Notes under the pieces: model-generated | The model's input: the letters and a program-made list of their open reading frames with translations, nothing else | What the model was told of the DNA's origin: nothing | Database searches by the model: none | Shown here: positions 22,880-34,641 of the stretch, in pieces | Numbering within the stretch: position 1 is the first letter of the stretch | Layout: each line of letters opens with the position of its first letter | Origin: Calliphora vicina | Lineage: Eukaryota > Arthropoda > Insecta > Diptera > Calliphoridae | Assembly (NCBI RefSeq): GCF_958450345.1 | Contig: NW_027052610.1 | Location: 62,001 to 126,000 of the forward strand | Length of the DNA: 64,000 bases | Direction of reading: 5' to 3' | Position numbers and translations under genes: made by a program

Positions 22880-25800
22880 GTAATACTATAGTTAAATTTT
22901 ATATTTCTTTATTTGTATTTCTCATAAACAAAATAAAATTTATTAAAAATAAAAAATAGTGTGTTTTTCTTAAATCAATCTTAGTTTGGCTTAAATCAAG
23001 TACGAATTCGAGCTTAAATCAATCCGATCAGAGGATTACATCAAGTATGAATTCAAGCTTAAATCTAGTTCAAAATTCTTGAAACAAACTCATTTTGGGA
23101 TTAATTCAATCTCGGACATTCTTAAATCAATCTTATTTTTGGATTACATCAAGTACGAAGTCGTGCTTAAATCAAGTTTATAATTCTTGAATCAAGCGTA
23201 TTTAGGGATTAATTCAATCTCAGCCATTCTTAAATAGAGCTAAAATTAAGATTTTTGGACTTGATGAATCCGTACTTGAATCAAGTATTTTGTACTCGGT
23301 ATAAGAAAATCCGTACTTACCCTACTATTGACACCGCTCCGGATTGATTTAAGTACGGATTACTCAATTTTTTTTATGAGTGTAGAAATAAGAAGAAAAA
23401 AGCAAAACAGTTCATGGAAAAGCATAACAAAAGAAAAAAGAGATCATATAATTATGATAAAGAATAAACATGTATTCTAGTAACAAAAAATAAGCCTTTA
23501 ATTCTAATTTTGATTACTTTTTTAACCTTCACAAGGTCTTCGGGTCAAATTTGATCCATTTTGAAATTAAAATTGATTTTATTCTAAAAGTGAGTGGTTG
23601 ATATTTTTGATATTTGATGACTTTTATTTAATTTAAAATCTCAACTACTACGTTAGGTTTTTAGAAAAACAAATTGGCAAACAAATATCTAAAAAATTGT
23701 TTGCACTTAAGGTCTTTGGGTCATATTTGACCCTGAGCAAAAATCTTGAATTTTTGTTACGCACAATTAAGTTAAATTTGGTAGCACTAATATATGTATG
23801 TCTGTCTCTTTTGATTATACCTGCTGAACATTATACTTGTATGAAAACTGCGATTCCCCGGTTTTATACCAAAGCTATGATTTTCTTATCCTTCATAAGG
23901 TCTTTGGTCAAATTATACCCATTTTGAAATTAAAATTGAATTTTTTCAAAAAGTGAGTGGTTCATATTTTGATATTTTATGACTTTAATTTAATTTCAAA
24001 TGTCTTAAAATTGGCAAAAAAAAATATATATATTTTCTATTTGGCTCAAATTTTACCCGAAGATCGTTAACGCCAGTAAATTTGAAACCCTTATGAAGGC
24101 TAAAATAATCTCTAAGAAATAAAACACAGTTTCAATGCTTTGGAGTATATCGAGTTTTTTAAAGTTAAGTTTTTAATACACTAAAACTCATAAAAAAACA
24201 CTTTTTTTTTCTTCGATATTCGAAATGTGAGCTTTTCAAAAAAACCGAAACCGACTTAACCAAAAAAAACCGGTTATAACCGGTTATTAAAAACCGGGCT
24301 GATCACCCTAGTATATACTCGTATTATTAGGCCTATTGTGAATTAAATAATGGTTATTTTTTGTTCAATTTGGTGTTTTCATTCCCTATCAATTTTGGTT
24401 TAAGAATTACAAATCTTACAATTGAAAATTTAACTTTATTCTCATAATTTTCTGTCACACTTCCTTCGGTCAAGAATGGCAAAGGCTAACTAACAAAAGA
24501 ACAAAATCGTTTGACAAATTTTGTGTTTTAAGTGAATCGCTTAAGCTAAATTAACTTTTTTCAACAAATTATGTTGATCTCATAGTTTAAGAGTAACTCG
24601 ACAAAGAAATGTAAAAGATGTAAAAGAAAATTAAATAAAAATTGTAATGATATACTCAAATACAAAACTTAGTTGTTGTCGGGAGATTGGTTAAAGTTTT
24701 TTAATTTTTTCTTAAACTTAAATCAAGTGTTAAATTAGAGGCATTGAAGAAACAATAAGATGAGAAATTACTTTAAAGTTTTTACATTATCTAGCTCTTT
24801 TATACAATTTACACTATGCCAACCATAAAATGCGACTTGAAAGGAAGTCTCTCAAAATAATATATGTATACATCTGCTATCAAACAAAACTATCTCTAAT
24901 ACTATGTTTGTAAATCATCATGTTTTCACATTGTTACTTGAGTTTACACAGCAGTTCTTGGTGATTGTCTCGAACTACTTATTCTACATATCACTTTGGG
25001 TGACAAAGAGTTACATATGCAGTTACCAACCATTAATGTAGAAGTTTGATTCTAGCGCCTGCCTTAATTGAAAGTCATAAAAATCAATTTCTGGATTTAT
25101 TCAAAGTTAAGGCAATACTTTAGACATAAGAAGATTTTTTCGTCTGTGAAAACTTCCTCTGGTTCTGTTTGGCTCAAAGAAAGCTGATTTCTACAGACGG
25201 ATGGAGAAGCTCTCCGACGGACATCGTCCCCCCTTATCTAGTAGTGTGTAAATTAATATGTGAGGGGTATAATAAAACATTTACGTAATGCATTCTGAAA
25301 TTTATAAAAGTTTATGTTAAAATTAATTTTCAAAGTTTATTTCAACACGGACGTACAGTGGTGGCCAGCTAATTAAGGACAAAATTGTTTGCTATATTTC
25401 ATGTGATTCTCAATTAAATTTTCAAATTTATTCCACAAATATATATGCAAGGACTGTTTTAACACACAAGTGTGTTTTATTTAGCTGTGTCAATTCTTAC
25501 ATTTTCACTAGGAAAACATACGTTTTTCTACAACATGACAAACTATTTTTTTAAATAATCTTATTTATTAACTTTTATGTACATATATACAGTGGGGAGC
25601 TCAAATGAGTACATGTTTCTATTTTGTGCACTTCTTATGGAATAAAAATAAAACTAATAAAGCAAATCCAAAAATTTTTTCTGTCATTTATTTTATGTCT
25701 AATATGTAACAAAATTAATTACAATTCAGAACAAAAAACATTCAGTTCTAAATAAAAAAACAGACAAAACTAAAATGACTCGCATGTACTCAATTTTGCA

Positions 25801-27035
25801 CCCACAATAATTTTAGGGAAGAAATGCATTTTTTAAAAAAATTTTCAAAATCCTAAAATTTTACACGCATTGGCATATTTTATATAAATTTTTCATTAAC
25901 TTTTTTTGGAATACTCTCTCTCTCGTGTTCAATCCGCTGTTAAAGCTCGTACAAATTGGTAGGAGTTAATAGGTATTGTTTCAACCGCCAATTCACGATT
26001 TACTAAAAATTTTCAATAGGATTGAACTCAAGACATTGAGCTGATAACTGCATTAATAAGAAATTTTTCTAGGAACACCATTCTTTACAATTTTTGACGT
26101 GTGCATTGGGTCACCATCCTATTGAAAAATTACTTCTTCTGCGGGATAAGCGTTATAACCTACAAAGTCAAAAGACGAATGTGAAAACGACAAAGATGAT
26201 TACGTATTGAGGTCGGTATATCGAACTGGACACTATTTCGGTAGAAATTTTGCTCACTAAACCATTTTTCAAAGTTTTTGATGAGTGCTTTAATTCGCCG
26301 TCCTGCTGTAAAATAACTTTTTCGACATGATTGGCGCTCTTATCTACAAAATCGGAATGGCAAGTCTATAAATTCGGTATGATTAGTCTTCAATATACGC
26401 AGATAGTCTGCTTAACTCATTATTTCGCCGATTTTTTCAAAATTGGTGACACAGTAAGGAAACAGTAAAACACGGTAATGATATGGGGTTGCTTTATATG
26501 GTGCCACCTTGGACCAATGCAAAGAATCAATGAAATAATCGGAAAAGAAAACCATCTGCGTATTTTGCAGACTCACCATACCGATTTTGTAGTCTCATCA
26601 TAGGCATGCCAGACGTACTGTTTTCAGCAGTACGCGTACTTTTTTTTAGTTTTTGTACTTTTAACTGCATAACCCCTAAAGAAGTACGCAAATGTACTTC
26701 TTTTTAGTATCTGTACTTCTTTTTGTACTTTTTTTGTACTTTCAGCATAATAGTGCATTTACACCTACGACATAAACATGTTATAAGTTGTTTATGGTGA
26801 TAAACTAGTTTAAGAAACTTGTTTATCCATACAAAACAAAAACAGGTTTGTAACTAGCTTTTGAATAAACTAGTTACAAACAACGAGTTTTTGCTAATGC
26901 AACTCTGTTTTTCAACATTTACCTGGCAACGCTAGTAACATTCGACATTTGCTCAAAAATAAAAAAAACAGTTTTCTTTTAAAAAAAAGCCAAACTGTAA
27001 GAAAAAGTTTAAAAAATTTTTTTTTAGATTTCAAA

Positions 27036-28385
27036 GAGTGCCGGGTGGAATATTGCGACACAAGGCCTAAATGTTAAGTGCTGAAAATTTGAGCCAAATC
27101 GGGCAACGATTTCTGGACGCGCATCGAGGTCAAAGTTCAGATATTGCAAAATTTTACTGTTAATATGGAATAAATAGGTGAAACTCGTTAACTTTCTGCA
27201 TTGTTTTCTAGAAATGTGTAGATTTATTTATATTAATGAATATTACATTAAAAAAAAATTTTTGGAAATTAACCCTGTATCTCCTTTGGTTCAAAATGAC
27301 CCAAAAACTGTATTATCGCCAAAATTAGAGAAAAATGCAAATTTTTCAGTTTTTGAAAAAATGTTGCTACTAAATAAATACTTTTGTAATTGAATGCAAA
27401 AGAATCGAAATATGTACGTAATTATCGTTGTAATGAGATATAAATGACAAAATTTGATTAAAAAATTGTCCATATTTACTTGTATATGAGTTTTTGTCTT
27501 CGTAGGATACCGTTAACCTATTCGCAGGTATGGCCAAACAAAATTATTTTTTTAACGTCTGTTTCAAATCTCCATTTTAAAATTTTTACAAAATTTCGTT
27601 AAACAAATTTCAGAAATTTTTGATCATCACATTGGGATTTATTGAGATCAGAATAGGGAATAAAAATATGAAAAAATTATGTCAATACCTCTTACAGTTT
27701 TTCCGTACCTGCGATTTAAATTTTGCGATTTTCAAGAAAAACTAATTTTTTGTCCATATTTAGGCGAATGAGCCCAATTTCCTTACTGTTATAAATTTTA
27801 AGTAATATACACAAGTAAATATGGATATATTTTAAATAAAAATTAGATTTTATTTTAATTTTTCTCGAAATATGTTAATTTTTTTTAATAAATTTTTTGT
27901 TCAAGTGGCCTGAAACACGTTAATGGTCTGGCGAATTTGTAATAACTTTAACATTTTTTAACCAATTCTTGTCATTTATATCTCATTACAACGATAATTA
28001 CGTACAAATTTCGATTCTTTTGCATTCAATTGCAAAAGTATTTATTTAGTAGCAAAATTTTTAAAATATCTGAAAAATTTGCATTTTTTCAGAATTTTGG
28101 CGATAATACAGTTTTTGGGTCATTTTGACCCAAAGGAGATGCAGGGTTAACTTCGAAAAAAAAATGTTTAATGTAATATTCATTAATATAAATAAATCTA
28201 TACATTTATAGAAAACAATGCAGAAATTTAACGAGTTTCACCTATTTATTCCATATAAATAGTAAAATTTTGCATATATCTGAACTTTGACCTCGATGCG
28301 CGTCCAGAAATCGTTGACCGATTTGGCTCAAATTTTCAGCACTTAACTTTTAGGCCTAGTGTCACAATATTCCACCCGGCACTCT
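27036..28385. mobile_element. Foldback element FB2, copy 3
   Basis: Same structure as at 13688-15037, shifted by 13,348 bp. Confidence 0.8.
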
Positions 28386-28708
28386 TCAAAATTTTAACAA
28401 ATTTTTTTTCCATACAACTGATTGTCACTCTAATATACATATATAGGTACGTGTTTAATATGTACATATATAGTACGTGCAGCAACGTTTTTTCGTAACA
28501 ACGTCCATATTTTTATTAAATTTTTTTAAATTAAAGTCAGCTGTTTTATGACTTGTCAAAAATAAACCACTTAACTGACCAAAATGCTGATGTAAACGGT
28601 ATGGTTTATGGAAGTAGCCTATGATCATAAACTAGTTTGAAAATTACAAGTGTTAATGCACTATAATTTTATAGAGATAAACTTATCAGTTAAACGACAA
28701 ATTTGAAC

Positions 28709-29218
28709 AACAGCAGGATGAAACATTTTTTGGGTTTTTAGCCGAACGTGTATGTAGCACTTGCAATAATCAGCAAGAGATTTTTCTTTTTAAAAAACGC
28801 ACAGCAGAGTTTTTATGGAATATAAGTACTTATATAAAAGATCGTTTCAATTTAGAAAATAATAAGTTTGAAAAACTTTCAATTTTCCATCTTAATTCAA
28901 AGATTTCTTTTCATGAATTTGAGGAAATAATTACATTATTTTCAACTTTTTAACGAATTTATACCATTAAAAACATTTGCTGAAAACATTGAAAAAGAAA
29001 AATCTGCAGAAGAAAAATGGAAAGAATTCTTAAATAGTGGATCATTTCCTAATTTTGAAAAGATTTGTTGCTTCGTCTTTTCAATTCCTCATTCTAATGC
29101 AGCCAGTGAACGAATTTTTAGTTTAATGTTTAATTTTTGGAGGAAGGAACGAAATAAACTTTTAATATAAAATTTGGAAAGCGAGTTAATAATAAAAACA
29201 AACTTTGAATACTATTTT
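28709..29218 (+). pseudogene. hAT2 transposase C-terminal remnant, copy 3
   Basis: Third duplicate (offset 13,348 bp). This is the only copy still followed by the true hAT2 right end at 29342. Confidence 0.8.
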
Positions 29219-29342
29219 TTGTTAGTTTTTTTATTGAATTAAATAAATTTTGAAAATAAACAATTGTACTTCTTTTTACTCAATTGTACTGTTTTTTTAA
29301 CTTCGATGTACGTTTTTTGACAATTTCAAATCTGGCAAGCCA

Positions 29343-29938
29343 TCTCATCATCACGTTTTTGTATATAAAATAAGAAATCCTGCAGAAGAAGTAATTTTTC
29401 AATAGGGTGGTGACCCAATGCACACGTCAAAAATTGTAAAGAATGGTGTTCCTAGAAAAATTTCTTATTAATACAGTTATCAGCTCAATGTCTTGAGTTC
29501 AATCATATTGAAAATTTTTAGTAAATCGGTTGAAACAATACCTATTAACTCCTACCAATTTGTACGAGCTTTAACAGCGGATTGAACACGAGAGAGAGAG
29601 TATTCCAAAAAAAGTTAATGAAAAATTTATATAAAATATGCCAATGCGTGTAAAATTTTATTTACGTAATAAAGGATTTTGAAAATTTTTTTAAAAAATG
29701 CAATTCTTCCCTAAAATTATTGTGGGGTGCAAAATTGAGTACATGCGAGTTATTTTAGTTTTGTCTGTTTTTTTATTTAGAACTGGATGTTTTTTGTTTT
29801 GAATTGTAATTAATTTTGTTACATATTAGACATAAAATAAATGACAGAAAAAATTTTTGGATTTGCTTTATTAGTTTTATTTTTATTCCATAAGAAGTGC
29901 ACAAAATAGAAACATGTACTCTTTTGAGCTCCCCACTG
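29343..29938 (+). pseudogene. M1 right arm with Tc1 transposase C-terminal remnant
   Basis: Starts with the hAT2 target duplication TCTCATCA. It then encodes AEEVIFQ (stop) GGDPMHTSKIVKNGVPRKISY and SYQLNVLSSI with stops, followed by the M1 terminal repeat. It is inverted relative to 12242-12800 over about 550 bp, with small insertions or deletions (for example, it lacks about 10 bp around GTGAATTGGC and has an extra ATTTACGTAATAA block). Confidence 0.7.
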
Positions 29939-30305
29939 TACATAATAATTATATTTTTATTATTAGAAACTTGTTTCGGTCATATCATGTTATTAACAGC
30001 GAATGTTCGCCAAGACGTGTCAACGTATTTCCACATATTTGTCCATATATGCTGTAACGATTTTTAAAAAAAATTTTTGAGCAACTAAAAATATTAATAC
30101 TAAATTTCATACCCCTAGGTCCTGTGATTTTTCGATAAAAAAAATTAAAATATTTGTCCATAAATAGCTGGAAGCCACTATATTTCTATGGACGAATCTA
30201 TATTGTCTAAGAATAATTTAAATTGTTGGTTACCTATGTTTTTGGTTTGACAAAATCTGGATGGTTATCAACATTTACAAAAGAAACATATAATTTTATT
30301 AAATA

Positions 30306-30516
30306 CTAGCTGGCCGCCACTGCTTCACCCGGTAACGAAAATGTTAGTTCTTCAAGTTTCTCCAAAAAATGTCTCTTATTAAGAAAAGTGAGAAGCGAAA
30401 AGAAGTAAGTAACCATCTCCTGAAAATAAACAAAAATCAGCCTAAAATCAGCTCCACCCTTTCTCACGTGATGCCATTACATACATGGACCATTTAATTT
30501 GTATATATATAGAAGA
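30306..30516 (-). mobile_element. Short non-autonomous Helitron
   Basis: On the minus strand it begins TCTTCTATATATATACAAAT after an A and ends GGCGGCCAGCTAG before a T, i.e. 5'-TC and 3'-CTAG with an A|T target. The interior TGGTCCATGTATGTAATGG and CATCACGTGAGAAAGGGTGG is of the widespread fly Helitron type. 211 bp, no coding capacity. Confidence 0.65.
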
Positions 30517-31997
30517 TTTATGTTTTAACTTATAACTTTTAAGCATTAATATCACATTCAAAACTGAAGTTTACAAAATTGGTGTATCAGCTTTTCTTCA
30601 TTTAACCCCATCGAGGAAAAAGGGTAGCCATTTAATATAATTTTATTTCTTTTTAATTACAAAAAAGTTTTAAGAAAAATTAAAAAAGAAATTTAAAAAA
30701 AATAGTTAGCTGTAAAATGTAAAAAAATAACAGATTTAAAACGAAAAAAAACAACAGCTTTTTGCGAGAGTTTTTCTAGGCTTCTTGCGTATATTTAAAT
30801 AACATCCCATACATTTTAAGATGATTTGAATGCGGAGGAATTATGACCATTGTCTAATGATTCTCTGATTTCAGTTTCTACTGTATGTTCTGAAATTTTC
30901 AAATTTGGCTTAATATTTTCAAATATAAAATTTTATAGAACAATTGAAAGAAGTTCATAACTTTAGGAAGAATACAAATAATTATGGTATCTAAACATAC
31001 TTTAGGCTATTTCATCCATTTTGTTGCAATTGCCACACTGATAAAATGTATTTGTACATGTAGATTAGTTATGATGATAAAAAAGCTATATGAAAGCTAT
31101 TTTGCAAAATTCGAACTTATAATATTGGACTTTCTTTTGGAAAACTCTTCGGACTGCCCCTATGTGAGCTGTAAATAAAACTTCTACTGACTAAATTATT
31201 TATTTAACTCTTCTCTTGGCTTTTTTATTTTATAACATTATTACGAACACTTGTCGCTTAAAGGAAAACAACAACAACTACAACAATATAAAATACGTAT
31301 CAAAATAAAATAGTTTTTAGTTGAAAAATATCTAAAGGACATTTGGCTTAAGAATAGTTGTAAGATAAACAAGCCAGCTAAACAAAAAAAAAAAAGTTAC
31401 AGTTTAATTTAGGTTTTGCCATCAGCTTCAATGCACTCATTTTCCTTTAACTTCACTTGTTATTGGAATAAATCTGGAAGACATTCTGCGTTATTGTTGC
31501 ACGGAAAAACATTTGCTCCTGCTTTTTATTTATATGTTCTGTTTTATTTATTCGTCGCATTTTTTCTGTTTGCTATAGAATTTGATTGAGTCGATCTACT
31601 TTTATGAGAGATTGAAAATGGCAACCAACGAGAAGAAAAACAAGTAGTTGGTACAACAACTATTCCTCCAACAATAACTGACAACTGTCATGAATTCAAA
31701 CTATTCAAATCTGTAGTTGTCTGTACAAACAAAACTAAAAAACAAAACTATACCGAATCTCATAAACACTTCATCTTAATATGTACAACTTTAATATGCA
31801 ACAACTTTTTCGTAAAAAATAATTTTGTGGTCGAAAAAAGTCAATCGCGTTGGAAATACTTCCCATTTTATATACAAATTGTAGGAATTCAAAACGAACG
31901 TCGTATTATTTATCCTTACAATGAAATGTGTCGAAGATCGATCGATCAGTCATCATCGCCGGTATTGTAAACATCTATTAGAATTTATTTTTAGTTA
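30517..31997. other. Unannotated intronic stretch
   Basis: AT-rich, no inverted termini and no coding signature. The 64-codon open frame at 30984-31178 shows no recognisable motif. Confidence 0.4.
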
Positions 31998-32002
31998 CAT
32001 AT

Positions 32003-32881
32003 GGGCAATTCTATGTCATGTACGTGACATTTGTACGCCTATAGAATGGAATATATTTTGCAAAAATAAGAGTACCTGAAAAATAATTTGGTCCATATGT
32101 TCCATTCAGAGGGTACTATATTTAGAAAAAATAATAAGTTCTTTCGAAGCATTGTCGTACAAAATATCGAGCGAAATAATGGTATATTGTACGTGACATA
32201 AAACGGAAGACATTTTAGAAATATGCGAAAATTTGAGAATCGTGAGAGGCGTTATGTTTTCTTTTAATATCTTACACTAAACCAAATATTTTGCCTTTAC
32301 AATCCGTAATATTTAAATTAAAACAATCTTTGGATGATTTTATAATAAATAATATTTAATATCGTACGTGACATACCGTACGTGACAGATTTTTCTCTTA
32401 TAATAAAATAATATATATTCTGTAAATATATGTATACAAACACTAAAAAAATGAATAGAAAATATACATTCGGTTTCAATAAACAATTTGACAATAGAAA
32501 AAAAAAGCAATCAGAGTCTAATTCATTTCACACTACAAGCTAATTGGGAGCCTAGTTTACGCCGCAATTTTAGCCTAAAACATTAAAGGCCTTATTTATA
32601 ATCAGTTTTTAAATTTATAAAAGGTTTATAAAACACATTTTGTATGGAAATTCAGTTTTATAAACCTTTTATAAATTTTAAAATTGATTATGTATAAGGG
32701 GGTAAAAAATTAAATATAATCAGTTTAAATTATTATTTTTGTCTTTAAAATGTTGAAATATGATCTAAATACTTTCACATAGTAACATATTATTATTTTC
32801 TTCTATTCAAATCATCGTAAAAAAAAGTTTCAAGGGTTTTTGTGTTTTCAGTCGTGGTAGCGATTCTCGTGGAATTGCCCA
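32003..32881. mobile_element. GGGCAATTC inverted-repeat element with GTACGTGACA motifs
   Basis: Left GGGCAATTCTATGTCATG, right GTGGAATTGCCC (inverse). The motif GTACGTGACA (or TACGTGACAT) appears at about 32020, 32189, 32364 and 32380. About 880 bp, non-coding. No clear target duplication (left TTACATAT, right ATGTGCAT), so the superfamily is unknown. It contains a palindromic MITE at 32590-32699. Confidence 0.55.
32590..32699. mobile_element. Short palindromic MITE, copy 2
   Basis: Arms of about 43 bp: CCTTATTTATAATCAGTTTT ... AAAATTGATTATGTATAAGG, with AGGTTTATAAAAC / GTTTTATAAACCT near a spacer containing TTTTGTATGGAAAT. It is a better preserved relative of 9079-9180. Confidence 0.75.
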
Positions 32882-33097
32882 TGTGCATGTATGTAATCTC
32901 CGAGTGGAAGTGTATTTTACAGTACACACCCTTTCTAAACTACATATTATCGGAAAATAACAACCTACATCTACTAATTAACAAGTTCAAAATTATGAAA
33001 AACTAAAGAAACATTACTTTTTATTGTATATTCAAGCGATTGCAACCTGATATTAAATACAAAAAATGGTTAAACAAATTTAATTGTATTTAAAATT

Positions 33098-33150
33098 CCC
33101 CAGGCCATTAACATGTCTCAGGCCACTTGAATATGAAATGTAGAAAAAAA
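33098..33150 (-). repeat. Fragment of the FB2 loop
   Basis: CCAGGCCATTAACATGTCTC then AGGCCACTTGAA is the inverse of the segment at about 14566-14592 in FB2, with a few substitutions. Confidence 0.55.
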
Positions 33151-33183
33151 TTATATTTTTTTTAAATAATCAAATAAAAAGAT

Positions 33184-33312
33184 ATTATGTAACAGTAACC
33201 ATTTACATGTTTGTGGTAACCATAAAATGGTTATACCACAAACATGTAAATTGTTACTGTAACCATAATATTGTTAAAAAACTTGTAACAATATTGAAAT
33301 GGTTACAGTAAA
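33184..33312. repeat. Two adjacent palindromes with ACAGTAACCAT ends
   Basis: The first hairpin (about 33189-33264) has arms of about 34 bp around ATAAAAT, built on TTTACATGTTTGTGGT. The second (about 33258-33312) pairs AGTAACCATAATATTGTTA with TAACAATATTGAAATGGTTA. Both use AGTAACCAT at the ends, consistent with a MITE that duplicated or has internal symmetry. Confidence 0.65.
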
Positions 33313-33835
33313 CATGCACAACTATATTTTTTTCTCTGCGTGTATCAGCATCCTTAATGTAAAATCTCGTATCACAAAAATATCTACGAACCAGTCAAGT
33401 ATCTTTAATTTTACAAAAATCGAAAAAATCAATATATACAATTGGTTCAAAATGTGCCTCTTCGGATCAAATGATAAACAAATTTAGTCCTTTGGTGTAA
33501 CTATAATTTTTTTTGCGGAAGTTGATCGGAGTAACTATAAGTACCTACATACTAAGAGCATATTAATGTGATACAATTTGATTTTCGTATGCACACATCT
33601 TCATCTGTTGAACCAGTCGAGCTGTAGACATTTTTAGGGCAATTTTTTTTTTGTTTTTTTAATACATACAATAACAAAAAAAGTTATTTTTAAATGTAGA
33701 TTATTTTTCTATCTTCAGTGCATAATTCTATTAAATGGATATTTTGCATTTTAGTGCATACAAATCTTAGTCCTAATTATTATAAATATTGAAAATATAA
33801 ATAAATATTTTGGCCAATACCATATTTTAAAATAT

Positions 33836-34343
33836 TGTTACGAATTTGCAATAGCTATTTGAATTTAACGATCTTTAACGACGCCTGCAACATTCATCAT
33901 GTTTATAAACATGTCCATTAGTAGAAGGCTCTACTTATCAATAATGTTAATAGCATTCGCTTAATTAGCATTGTTTGAAAGTTCGAATATAGTAGTTGTC
34001 CGTAGAGATCGTTGTAGAATGTTCACGAAAGATGGCGTGTGTATAAATAGTGGCAGAGGTTGCAGTCGTGAATGAGTCTAATTTGAAACATCGTTAAGTA
34101 AAGACATCAACTGCATACTTGTAAATTATAAAGTGTGTGTGTATTTCTGCGAATTTATAAACGTGTATAAAACACAGAGTGACTATTTCAAATAGTATAT
34201 TTGAACTGTTGTTGTTATACATTTTAAATAAACAAAGAGTTGTTACAATTTTAAACTACTAAACTGCTTTTTATTTGCAATCAAAAGTATCCGGTTTATT
34301 TAAAGGAAATAAACCCCCGCTTTTAAAAGGTAAAAACGTAACA
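33836..34343 (+). mobile_element. Solo LTR of a gypsy/Ty3-type retrotransposon
   Basis: 508 bp bounded by TGTTACG and CGTAACA (perfect 7-bp inverted ends) and flanked by ATAT on both sides (33832-33835, 34344-34347). TG...CA ends and a 4-bp ATAT-type duplication fit insect gypsy/17.6-like elements. A TATA box (TGTATAAATAG at about 34041) and an AATAAA signal (about 34226) give a plausible promoter and polyadenylation region on the plus strand. No internal coding region or second LTR adjoins it, so it is a recombination remnant. Confidence 0.8.
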
Positions 34344-34641
34344 ATATATTCAAATTACTAAAGGTTTTCTATTATCTAAAAACTCAATTTTCTAAAAACA
34401 CAAACAAACCGTCCATTTTAAAACCAAACTCCAAAAAATTATTGTTATTTTTTTAAGAACTTTATATTTTTATTTTATTCACTCATAAGAAGAGTATTTA
34501 ATAAATATTTATATATAGAGTAGTATTCAAAGTATACCAAGCAGTGTTGCCAGGGGCATCTTGGAAGAAGTAACAACTCTTCTCATTAAAAGTTAAATTT
34601 GTTCTTATAAAGTTACATTTACGAAATTTCCCAAGTAAATA

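Larger units (their letters stand above)
22607..29280. repeat. Tandem unit copy 3 (6,674 bp)
   Basis: Landmarks recur at +13,348 from copy 1. This copy runs into unique sequence at 29281 (CAATTGTACTG), which is the true 3' end of hAT2 followed by the right ends of M1 and M0. It is therefore the only copy with the original right flank. A private A replaces T at about 29255. Confidence 0.95.
13252..29342. mobile_element. hAT2 element (split by FB2 and the triplication)
   Basis: Left end TAGGCTTGCCAGACGTACTG (13252). The right end is the inverse, CAAATCTGGCAAGCCA, finishing at 29342. Perfect 8-bp target duplication TCTCATCA at 13244-13251 and 29343-29350. Single-copy length is about 2.74 kb, about 1.35 kb of which is the foldback FB2. 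Sub-terminal GTACTT motifs are frequent at both ends. Left ends recur at 19926 and 26600, where the motif reads AGGCATGCC, but the right end exists only after copy 3. Confidence 0.85.
12242..29938. mobile_element. M1: palindromic Tc1-like element (split by hAT2 and triplication)
   Basis: Termini CAGTGGGGAGCTCAAATGAG / GAGCTCCCCACTG with TA on both sides (12240-12241, 29939-29940). The left arm (12242 to about 13080) is an antisense copy of the transposase 3' half plus TIR. The right arm (13100-13251, resuming at 29343) carries the same region in sense orientation. Removing two tandem units and hAT2 leaves about 1.6 kb. The left end recurs at 18916 and 25590, the right end only once. Confidence 0.75.
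12008..30180. mobile_element. M0: outer Tc1/mariner element (split by insertions and triplication)
   Basis: Left terminus CAGTGGTGGCCAGCTAATTA after TA (12006-12007). The right terminus CCATAAATAGCTGGAAGCCA ends in CACTA beside TA (30181-30182), a diverged inverse. Native sequence is 12008-12239 and 29941-30180. The right part includes a short transposase-like remnant near 29990-30060. M1 is inserted into it. Left TIRs recur at 18682 and 25356. Confidence 0.6.

Noticed and set aside
34548..34580. TGTTGCCAGGGGC as a hAT terminus
   Set aside because: It resembles the end at 2875, but no inverted partner or duplication was found.
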